Source: Phycisphaerae bacterium (lineage in GTDB: Bacteria > Planctomycetota > Phycisphaerae > SM23-33). Taken from it: a stretch of 10,365 nt of DNA. This document shows, in pieces, positions 1-5,994 of the stretch (position 1 is its first letter; each line of letters begins with the position of its first letter). The DNA is taken from positions 1 to 10,365 of the forward strand of contig DAOVQV010000026.1 of the NCBI GenBank assembly GCA_030628445.1, in the 5' to 3' direction. The notes below the pieces were generated by a model, which did no database searches, was not told the origin of the DNA, and saw only the letters and a list, made by a program, of their open reading frames with translations. Position numbers and translations under genes: made by a program.

Positions 1-66
1 CGTTGTCGCAGGTCGGCAAAACGGTAGCTCCTGTGCCCGGAGGGGCTTGCGCTTTTGCGCGCGCCG

Positions 67-88
67 GCCGGCAAAAATTCTTGCCGGC
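67..88. repeat. Perfect 8-bp stem inverted repeat
   Basis: GCCGGCAA at 67-74 is the exact reverse complement of TTGCCGGC at 81-88, with a 6-nt AT-rich loop. No T-run follows on either strand, so it does not look like a classic intrinsic terminator. It could be the end of an upstream transcript, a protein-binding dyad, or chance structure in GC-rich sequence. Confidence 0.4.
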
Positions 89-248
89 AGACCACCGGCC
101 CGCCCGGCCGCCGGCATCCGCGGGGACAGATCGATCCCTATGCGGTTGTCAAACAACGTCGGCGGCGCGTGAAGCGCCTCCATACTTACCCGCCGCGCGA
201 GGCTATGCGCGCGCAAGGTGCGTCTTTTTCGACCATCGGTGCTCGTAA

Positions 249-262
249 GGTCCGGCCGGACC
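249..262. repeat. Perfect 14-bp palindrome
   Basis: GGTCCGGCCGGACC reads the same on both strands and sits in the non-coding leader about 190 bp upstream of the predicted promoter of the restriction-modification gene. A perfect dyad of this length could be an operator or a short hairpin. There is no partner copy elsewhere in the leader and no controller-protein gene in the window, so a function is only inferred. Confidence 0.35.
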
Positions 263-321
263 GGGAAAAGAAAATCTGCATTTTTTCGCGCCTCCCCGCT
301 GCCCGCCGTGCAGCCGTGCGC

Positions 322-412
322 GCGCAAACTGGTCCCGTTAGAAACGCGCGCAGATTCGTCCCGTTGGGAAGACGTCGTACCCGCCGCCAGCGCAGACTTG
401 TCCCGTTGGAAG
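322..412. repeat. Three imperfect direct repeats with GTCCCGTT core
   Basis: Three copies of a 22-23 bp unit of the form GCGCA-R-A-Y-T-N-GTCCCGTT-R-G begin at 322, 348 and 390. The GTCCCGTT cores lie at 332-339, 358-365 and 400-407 and are identical. Copies 2 and 3 share the longest match, including the trailing GAAGA. Core spacings of 26 and 42 bp are too irregular for a CRISPR array and too short to hold spacers. The cluster lies 40-125 bp upstream of the -35 box of the next gene, where activator or repressor sites are often found, but it could equally be an intergenic repeat family. Confidence 0.55.
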
Positions 413-446
413 ATTCGTTCCGCGCCTACCTGCCCGCATCCTGCCG

Positions 447-475
447 TTGAGAATTCCCACCGAATCCCGTACAAT
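447..475 (+). promoter_or_regulatory. Sigma70-type promoter for the R-M gene
   Basis: TTGAGA at 447-452 (five of six matches to the -35 consensus) and TACAAT at 470-475 (five of six matches to -10) are separated by exactly 17 bp. Transcription would start near 482, giving a leader of about 80 nt before the ATG at 563. It is the only strong promoter match I found in the leader and points at the restriction-modification gene. Confidence 0.6.
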
Positions 476-490
476 CCCGGCAATTCCCGG
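452..490 (+). promoter_or_regulatory. Helically phased AAT(T)CCC motif array over the promoter
   Basis: Four copies of AATTCCC or AATCCC start at 452, 463, 473 and 482, that is 11, 10 and 9 bp apart and so on nearly the same face of the helix. They run from the end of the -35 box, across the -10 box, to just past the predicted start site. Such an arrangement would suit cooperative binding by a repressor. It may also be simple sequence drift; no regulator gene is present in the window. Confidence 0.35.
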
Positions 491-562
491 CACGTCGAAA
501 GGGCCGCTACAAGAAGAGGTTGGAGCTCATAGACTGGAGATGCCCGTCGAAAGGCCAAGTTG

Positions 563-3500
563 ATGCAGAACGCCAAACAGTATCTTCGGGAGATCGGGGA
601 AACTTACGCCGCCGGAAACGCCACGGAGCACAGCTACCGCCCGGCGTTGAAGACCCTCGTTGAATCGTTCGCGAAGGGCGTCACCGCGATGAATGAGCCC
701 AAGCGCGAAAAGTGCGGCGCGCCCGACCTGATCGTCACGCGCAAGAACGCCCCCATTGGGTACATCGAATGCAAGGACATCGGTGTTTCCCTGGATCACG
801 CGGAGAAGAGCGACCAACTCGAACGCTACTTCCCCAGCCTTGAGAACCTGATCCTTACGGATTACCTGGAGTTCCGCTACTACGTAAGCGGCCAGCCGCA
901 AATGCACGTTCTTCTCGCTCGGGTTGACCCTAAAGGCAAAGTCAGGCTAGTACAGGGCGCGGATGCGGCTTTGGCCCAACTCTTCGACGTGTTCTTGGCA
1001 GCCGGCCCCAAGACGATCAACACGCCGAAGGAACTCGCGGGACGAATGGCCAAGGTCGCCCAGGTAATACGCGATGCTATTGAGAAGGCCTTCGCCCTGG
1101 AAGCCCAGGCCGGAACGCTGCACGGCGAGTTGGAATCCTTTCGCCAGACCATCCTCCGTGACATCACTCCGAGCCAATTCGCGGACATGTACGCCCAGAC
1201 TGTCTGCTACGGCATGTTCTCTGCGCGCGTAAACGTGCCTGACCAGAAGGCCGCCACTTTCACGCGAGAACACGCCGCTTATGACCTTCCGGCCACGAAC
1301 CCGTTCCTTCGCGAAGTGTTCGAATACATCGCGGGGACAAGGCTGGACTCCAGCATTCTTTGGGCCGTGGACCTGCTGGGCGAGATCCTGCGCCACTGCG
1401 ACATGAACGAAATTCTCAAGAACTTCGGGAAGGCCTCCAGGAAGGAAGACCCCGTTGTTCACTTCTATGAGACTTTCCTGGCCGCCTATGATCCTACCTT
1501 ACGGAAAACCCGAGGCGTCTACTACACGCCTGAACCTGTCGTCAGCTACATCGTCCGGAGCATCGACGCGATCCTGAAGCACGATTTCGGATGCACGGAC
1601 GGCCTGGCCGACAGCAACAAGATCACAGTGGAGTTTCCCGACACAAGCAAGAAGAGCGGCAAGGCCAAACAGGAAGTCCACCGCGTTCAGATACTCGACC
1701 CGGCCGCGGGAACGGGGACGTTCCTGTATGAAACCGTCCGCATCATCCACGATGCCTTGAGGCCCAATCGTGGTATCTGGGCGGGCGATCGCGGATACGT
1801 AGCCCAACACCTGCTGCCGCGCCTATACGGCTTTGAACTGATGATGGCCCCCTATGCCGTGGCGCATCTGAAGCTGGGCTGGCTTTTGAAGGAAACCGGC
1901 TACAACTTCCCTGGCGGCCAGCGCCTGGGAGTCTACCTGACCAATACGCTGGAGGAGGCCGAGATTGTGGCCGGGCCGTTGTTGGCGCTGGCCAACCAGA
2001 TCGCCCGCGAGGCCAACGCGGCCAGCCGCGTTAAGACCGACTGCCCCATAATGGTCGTCCTGGGCAATCCGCCGTACTCCGGACACTCGGCCAATGACAA
2101 CCAATGGTCGAAGGACTTGATCCACAAGAAGCTTTCCGGGCGGGACGGCGCGCCGAGTTACTTCGAGTGCGACGGCAACCCCCTTGGTGAACGGAATCCA
2201 AAGTGGCTCAACGATGATTACGTCAAGTTCATTCGGTTCGGCCAGTATCGCATTGAACTGACTGGCTACGGTGTGCTGGGGTTCATCACGAATCATGGCT
2301 ACCTGGACAACCCGACGTTCCGGGGGATGCGCCAGAGCCTGATGCAGACGTTTGATGATATCTACATCCTCGACCTGCACGGGAACACGAAGAAAAAGGA
2401 AGTGTGCCCCGACGGTTCAAAGGACCAGAACGTCTTCGACATTCAACAGGGCGTTGCCATTGGACTCTTCGTCAAACGCAAGAACGGCCAGGCGAAGAAG
2501 CCTGCCGAGGTTTTCCATTACGAGCTGTGGGGCATACGGCAGCTCAAGTACGAATGGCTGAACACAACATATGGCGCAAGCGATACGCCTTGGGAGCCCC
2601 TTTCCCCGGACAAACCGTTCTACCTGTTTGTGCCTCAAGATACGGCCTTGTTGAGCGAGTACCAAGAGGGACCAAGTATTGCCGATGCCATGCCCGTGGG
2701 GAATGTTGGCATCGTGACTGCACGTGACCAACTAACGGTACATTGGACGGGAGACGAAGTCATGCTTGCCGTTCGGGACTTTGCGACTCTAGCCCCCGAA
2801 ACCGCAAGGGACAAGTACGGTCTTGGAAAGGATGTCAGGGATTGGCGGGTCGAGTGGGCACAGAAGGATCTCAACGCCACGGCCTGCAGTGATAGCTTCC
2901 TGACGCCCATCCTTTACCGCTGTTTCGACACTCGTTTCACCTACTTCACGGGGAAGACTAAGGGATTCCATTGCATGCCCCGGGGTGAATTCATGCGCCA
3001 CATGCTGGCGGGAGAGAATCTAGCGCTTTTGGTATCTCGCCAAGTCGCAGACGAATATCGCCATGTTTTCTGCACGCGCCTGATTGCCAACTTCAACGCA
3101 ATTGACACCGCAGGCCGTTTCGGGAGTGGACCGATGTACCCGTTGTACGTCTACCTGGACGAGGGGAAGATGCTGGAGGATTCTCGGTGGCCGCCAGGAA
3201 GGAATGGCAGGCGGCCGAACCTCAGACCCGAGTTCGTCGAGCGGTTCGTCGCCAAACTCGGCCTGAGGTTCGTCAGCGACGGCGCGGGTGATCTGAAAAG
3301 GACATTCGGACCCGAAGACATCTTCCACTACGCCTACGCCGTCTTTCACTCACCTGAGTATCGGAGCCGCTATGGGGAGTTTTTGAAGACCGACTTCCCG
3401 CGCTTGCCTTTGACTTCCGACGAGAAGCTATTCGCCCAGCTATGTGAGCTCGGGGCGGAGCTTATCGGGCTGCACCTGCTGGAGCGCGTCCAGACGCCAC

Positions 3501-3814
3501 AGGCGACCTACCCGCAGCAAGGAGATAGCGTCGTCGAACGGACAGGCAAGAAGGCTTACAAGGTGCCAACCGACCAAGCGCCGGGGCGCGTGTACGTCAA
3601 TGACGCGCAGTACTTCGAGAATGTGCCGCCGGAAGTCTGGGAGTTCCACGTTGGCGGGTATCAGGTCTGCGAGAAATGGCTGAAGGACCGCAAGGGCCGC
3701 ACGCTCAGCTACGACGATATCGAGACATATCGCAAGATCACCGAGGCGATCCGACAGACCATAAGATTAATGGGCGAGATAGACGACACCATCCCGAGCT
3801 GGCCGTTGCCGTAA
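563..3814 (+). CDS. Single-polypeptide restriction-modification enzyme, type ISP-related/type IIG-like, without helicase
   Basis: This predicted defence enzyme should cut DNA and methylate adenine N6 at one recognition site. Residue numbers count from a TTG two codons-starts earlier at 560; the ATG at 563 is preferred because AAGG lies 8 nt upstream. The N-terminus carries a PD-(D/E)xK nuclease motif, with D56 in PDL and E70-x-K72 in YIECK. After a helical connector (about 150-300) comes a gamma-class methyltransferase: the YYTP motif X region at 321-324, SAM-binding DPAAGTGTF at 380-388, and catalytic NPPY at 503-506. From about 690 to the end it resembles the type ISP C-terminal specificity domain, including RRPNL and PEDIF followed by HSPEYRSRYGEFLKTDFPR. 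The length is about 1083 residues, shorter than LlaGI-type ISP enzymes (over 1500), because there is no Walker A or helicase region. No partner methylase, specificity subunit or controller gene is visible, as expected for a self-contained enzyme. All motifs are intact, so it is probably functional. Target sequence and true ATP dependence cannot be read from the sequence. Confidence 0.88.
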   Translation: MQNAKQYLREIGETYAAGNATEHSYRPALKTLVESFAKGVTAMNEPKREKCGAPDLIVTRKNAPIGYIECKDIGVSLDHAEKSDQLERYFPSLENLILTDYLEFRYYVSGQPQMHVLLARVDPKGKVRLVQGADAALAQLFDVFLAAGPKTINTPKELAGRMAKVAQVIRDAIEKAFALEAQAGTLHGELESFRQTILRDITPSQFADMYAQTVCYGMFSARVNVPDQKAATFTREHAAYDLPATNPFLREVFEYIAGTRLDSSILWAVDLLGEILRHCDMNEILKNFGKASRKEDPVVHFYETFLAAYDPTLRKTRGVYYTPEPVVSYIVRSIDAILKHDFGCTDGLADSNKITVEFPDTSKKSGKAKQEVHRVQILDPAAGTGTFLYETVRIIHDALRPNRGIWAGDRGYVAQHLLPRLYGFELMMAPYAVAHLKLGWLLKETGYNFPGGQRLGVYLTNTLEEAEIVAGPLLALANQIAREANAASRVKTDCPIMVVLGNPPYSGHSANDNQWSKDLIHKKLSGRDGAPSYFECDGNPLGERNPKWLNDDYVKFIRFGQYRIELTGYGVLGFITNHGYLDNPTFRGMRQSLMQTFDDIYILDLHGNTKKKEVCPDGSKDQNVFDIQQGVAIGLFVKRKNGQAKKPAEVFHYELWGIRQLKYEWLNTTYGASDTPWEPLSPDKPFYLFVPQDTALLSEYQEGPSIADAMPVGNVGIVTARDQLTVHWTGDEVMLAVRDFATLAPETARDKYGLGKDVRDWRVEWAQKDLNATACSDSFLTPILYRCFDTRFTYFTGKTKGFHCMPRGEFMRHMLAGENLALLVSRQVADEYRHVFCTRLIANFNAIDTAGRFGSGPMYPLYVYLDEGKMLEDSRWPPGRNGRRPNLRPEFVERFVAKLGLRFVSDGAGDLKRTFGPEDIFHYAYAVFHSPEYRSRYGEFLKTDFPRLPLTSDEKLFAQLCELGAELIGLHLLERVQTPQATYPQQGDSVVERTGKKAYKVPTDQAPGRVYVNDAQYFENVPPEVWEFHVGGYQVCEKWLKDRKGRTLSYDDIETYRKITEAIRQTIRLMGEIDDTIPSWPLP

Positions 3815-3852
3815 AGGAAAGAGACGCATGATCCGCCGTCGGTGAGCGCAGA

Positions 3853-3870
3853 CCCCGGCTTCCGGCGGGG
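3853..3870. terminator. Stem-loop between convergent genes, weak bidirectional terminator candidate
   Basis: CCCCG at 3853-3857 pairs with CGGGG at 3866-3870. A G-G mismatch and one further C-G pair enclose a 4-nt loop. It lies in the 63-bp gap between the stops of two convergent genes, where a shared terminator is expected, but neither strand has a following U-run, so intrinsic termination is unproven. Confidence 0.3.
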
Positions 3871-3877
3871 CGCGATA

Positions 3878-4717
3878 TCACGTCGGGCCCTGCGAGGCCA
3901 ATTGCGCTTTTCGTTTTTCGACAAGGGCTTTCTTTTGGTCGGGCATGTCGGGCTCGGCGAGCAGCGTGTCGCACCCTTCTATAAAGAACGGCCGGGCGAA
4001 ATCGCTCGTGTAGACGCGGTCGGCCACGTCACGCTTGGCGACGGTGTTCAAGAATCCCTGGAACTCGGCGAAGTCGCTGCCGTAGATGTGGAACGAATCG
4101 GCGACGTGGATATACTCGCCCGCCGCCACGCCCACCTGATCCGCCACCATCGCCTGCAGTTCGGTGAAGGCGTAGATATTCATGAAGGCGGCCTTGAACG
4201 CATCGTTGGATCGCATGTGTACGTTCATGTGCAGCCGGCCGGACGAGATGCGAAACCACATCCGCTGGAGGCAGGCCGGGTCGTCGATGTTCGTGTCGTT
4301 CCAGACCTGCCAGGTGACCGCCTGCGCCCGGCGAGTGTGGGGGACGGCCTTCAGCTTCTCGATCACCATGGCGATCTGGTCGCACGGGCCGGCGCCCGGC
4401 ACATTGTACCGGAACAGGCGCTCGTGGTACGTGTACTGCCACTTACCGGCGGCCGGGTCGATCCAGTGATCGTGCGCGCCGTAGAGCACCTCGGCCCGAT
4501 ACTTCTCCAGATCGTCCAGCCCTCCGGGAAACGCGCGGTGGATTCGCGGCTCGCCGAGCGGTTCCGTTACGTGGATCAGCACGGTGGCGTCTTTGCTGGG
4601 CGGGCAGCCGGGCCTGTCGTACTCGGTCTGGAAACTTTCGCCGGTCTGCCACGTGGCGATGACGGCGCGTTCCCACCCCATCGGTGCGGACTGTTCAGTG
4701 ATGTGAATCGATTTCAT
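3878..4717 (-). CDS. thyA: Thymidylate synthase, divergent ThyA superfamily member
   Basis: ThyA enzymes methylate dUMP to dTMP using methylene-tetrahydrofolate, in the cytoplasm. The 279-residue protein aligns with the core of the family (E. coli has 264). Visible matches are E76 (E58 in E. coli), DQI at 113-115, the phosphate-binding TRR at 128-130, the nucleophile C149 in DPACLQ, RSND at 169-172, N180 in FMN (equivalent to N177, which selects dUMP over dCMP), and H210/Y212 in FHIY. N180 argues against a dCMP hydroxymethylase. The N-terminal third is poorly conserved, with DRPG at 34-37 as a possible phosphate-binding arginine loop. The C-terminus is odd: the usual IEGY is IEGC, and the closing hydrophobic tail is replaced by a charged stretch. 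The start is ATG at 4717 with GGGA about 9 nt upstream. No dihydrofolate reductase gene is seen nearby. It is convergent with the restriction-modification gene. The family call is firm; exact substrate is less so. Confidence 0.82.
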   Translation of the reverse strand: MKSIHITEQSAPMGWERAVIATWQTGESFQTEYDRPGCPPSKDATVLIHVTEPLGEPRIHRAFPGGLDDLEKYRAEVLYGAHDHWIDPAAGKWQYTYHERLFRYNVPGAGPCDQIAMVIEKLKAVPHTRRAQAVTWQVWNDTNIDDPACLQRMWFRISSGRLHMNVHMRSNDAFKAAFMNIYAFTELQAMVADQVGVAAGEYIHVADSFHIYGSDFAEFQGFLNTVAKRDVADRVYTSDFARPFFIEGCDTLLAEPDMPDQKKALVEKRKAQLASQGPT

Positions 4718-4730
4718 CGCCGCATCCCTG

Positions 4731-4754
4731 CTATTAGGCTATTGGGCTATTAGA
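4731..4754. repeat. Three tandem 8-bp repeats upstream of the thymidylate synthase gene
   Basis: CTATTAGG, CTATTGGG and CTATTAGA follow one another without gaps. On the minus strand, the sense strand of the thymidylate synthase gene, each unit contains TAATAG or CAATAG, resembling a -10 box. The array ends 13 bp before the start codon and touches the A/T tract of the upstream terminator. Copy-number change in such a short array could alter promoter spacing or the leader. Confidence 0.6.
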
Positions 4755-4792
4755 AAAAACTCCAAGGCGCCGGCCGAAACAACTGGCGCCGG
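4754..4792 (-). terminator. Intrinsic terminator downstream of the glycosyltransferase gene
   Basis: On the minus strand GGCGCC (4790-4785) pairs with GGCGCC (4771-4766) across a 13-nt loop. The stem can be lengthened by CC/GG (4792-4791 with 4763-4762) past a 2-nt bulge. After the lower stem come A and G and then six T (4759-4754). It lies 45-85 bp after the stop at 4838, where the upstream minus-strand gene run should end. The stem is short and not directly adjacent to the T-run, so strength is uncertain. Confidence 0.55.
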
Positions 4793-4812
4793 TGCCGATT
4801 ATCGATCCTGTA

Positions 4813-4841
4813 TTGATAGTACGCCGCGCCGGCCGGGTCAA
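4813..4841 (-). promoter_or_regulatory. Promoter-like sequence upstream of the thymidylate synthase gene
   Basis: On the minus strand TTGACC (4841-4836, five of six -35 matches) is followed after 17 bp by TATCAA (4818-4813, four of six -10 matches). It overlaps the stop codon of the upstream gene. A transcript from here would pass through the terminator at 4792-4754 before reaching the thymidylate synthase gene, so if real the hairpin would act as an attenuator. It may be a chance match. Confidence 0.35.
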
Positions 4842-5992
4842 GCGCCCACAACGGCGCGGATCCGGGCGACTATAGTCTGCGTCGCCGGGCGGTACAGGCG
4901 GCGGGCGTTTGCGGCCAGGTCCGCCCGGGCGTGGGGGTCGCCCATCAGCCGGGCCACTTCGCTTGCGATTTCGTCGACGGTGCGGGAAATCACCGCGGCG
5001 CCTTCGCGCAGGAGGTATTCCGCATTACCGGATTCCTGACCGGGCACGGGGCTGATCAACACCATCGGTGCGCCTTTCGAGAGGCACTCAGCCGTGATGA
5101 CCCCGCCGGGCTTGGTGACGACCAGCGAGCAGATCGAGACGAGTTCGTGGACGCGATCGGTATATCCCATCCCGAACAGTCTGCTGCCGGATTCGGGCAA
5201 GGCGGTAAGAGACGCAAGCAGCTTCTTGTTCCGTCCGGCGAGAACCACGACGCATACATTCTTGCAGGTAGCCAGTATCTTACCGGCGATCTTAACGACG
5301 GGCCCGCAGGTAAACTGCGCCCCGCCGCTCAGCAGGACGACGGGCATGTCGGGCGGGAGGCGCCAATCCGCCAGTACCTTGGCGGGATCCACAGATGAGG
5401 TCCACTTAGGATGGACAGGAATCCCGCTTGCGGTGATCTTACCGGGATCGATCCCCCACCGTTGCAGTTGTCCGCCGCCGTCGGGGGTGGGGACGAACCA
5501 GTGATCGACGCCCTCGCTGTACCACCACCGATGGACGTCGATGTCCGTCACCACGACCATGTGCCGGGTGCCAAGACGCCCGCTGAGAATGAGCCTCCCC
5601 ACAACCCCCGCCGGGAGGAAATGCGTACAGACCACTACATCCACATCTCGCCGCAGCAGGTGCTCGGCGAACCTCCCCAGCACTACCCGCTCCATGGACA
5701 GTCGGACGCGCTCCCAGACGCTGCGACCGGGGCGTTGTGGGCGGTTCGTCAGCTTGAAGCACGCCCCGTACACCCACGGGACCCTCGTCATACCCACAAT
5801 GAACCCCCCAACGTAACACGCCCGAAACACGCGCGGCGTAAGACTCAGCATTTCCAGGACTTCTACATCAACTTCCGGGCAGGCGGCCGCCAGCGCAGTA
5901 GCGATGGCGCGGGCGGCCTGATTGTGCCCCGCCCCGACAGCACAACTGACCAGAAGAACTCGTCCCCGGGAAGATAGGTGCGTCCGCGTCAT
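4838..5992 (-). CDS. Glycolipid glycosyltransferase, MGDG synthase / processive diacylglycerol glucosyltransferase family (GT28)
   Basis: Family members transfer glucose or galactose from a UDP-sugar to diacylglycerol at the inner face of the membrane, making glycolipids (plant MGD1, Bacillus UgtP). The 384-residue protein has the family's two-lobed GT-B layout. The N-terminal lobe has the glycine-rich GAGHNQAARA (20-29), THFLPAGVV (123-131) and TDIDVHRWW (149-157) followed by the VDHWFVPT segment. The C-terminal lobe carries the UDP-sugar site, with TKPGG (293-297) and PVPGQESGNAEYL (315-327; E320 and N323 are the usual donor contacts). Length is typical for bacterial members. No transmembrane helix is evident, which fits a peripheral membrane enzyme. 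The ATG at 5992 lies 2 bp after the TAA of the preceding gene, so translational coupling is likely. Acceptor and sugar cannot be told from sequence; a peptidoglycan MurG role is less likely because GAGHNQAA and the PGQE motif match the MGDG/UgtP branch. Confidence 0.85.
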   Translation of the reverse strand: MTRTHLSSRGRVLLVSCAVGAGHNQAARAIATALAAACPEVDVEVLEMLSLTPRVFRACYVGGFIVGMTRVPWVYGACFKLTNRPQRPGRSVWERVRLSMERVVLGRFAEHLLRRDVDVVVCTHFLPAGVVGRLILSGRLGTRHMVVVTDIDVHRWWYSEGVDHWFVPTPDGGGQLQRWGIDPGKITASGIPVHPKWTSSVDPAKVLADWRLPPDMPVVLLSGGAQFTCGPVVKIAGKILATCKNVCVVVLAGRNKKLLASLTALPESGSRLFGMGYTDRVHELVSICSLVVTKPGGVITAECLSKGAPMVLISPVPGQESGNAEYLLREGAAVISRTVDEIASEVARLMGDPHARADLAANARRLYRPATQTIVARIRAVVGA

Positions 5993-5994
5993 GG

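Larger units (their letters stand above)
1..446. other. GC-rich non-coding leader without a recognisable gene
   Basis: No reading frame here gives a protein-like translation. The open frames on the + strand are rich in Arg, Ala and Pro, overlap one another in different frames and show no domain, which is typical of chance openness in GC-rich DNA. I see no tRNA or rRNA. The stretch is not featureless: it holds a hairpin at 67-88, a perfect 14-bp palindrome at 249-262, and three imperfect direct repeats at 322-412. The gene upstream of position 1 lies outside the window. Confidence 0.6.

Noticed and set aside
228..236. T-run after GC-rich sequence as a terminator in the leader
   Set aside because: The nearest plausible stem ends about ten bases before the five Ts, and the adjacent stem has only three pairs.
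322..412. CRISPR-like repeats
   Set aside because: Only three imperfect copies with unequal 26 and 42 bp periods, no room for spacers and no cas gene.
3..532. Three overlapping + strand open frames in the leader
   Set aside because: They overlap in different frames, have Arg/Ala/Pro-rich low-information translations and no ribosome site, and cover palindromes, repeats and the promoter.
3878..4717. dCMP or dUMP hydroxymethylase of a DNA-modification system
   Set aside because: The Asn equivalent to E. coli N177 is kept, which favours dUMP, and no phage or hypermodification gene accompanies it.
3842..4753. 303-codon open frame on the + strand
   Set aside because: It lies entirely antisense to the thymidylate synthase gene, whose catalytic motifs are clear. 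Its translation shows no domain; it is the mirror of GC-rich codon usage.
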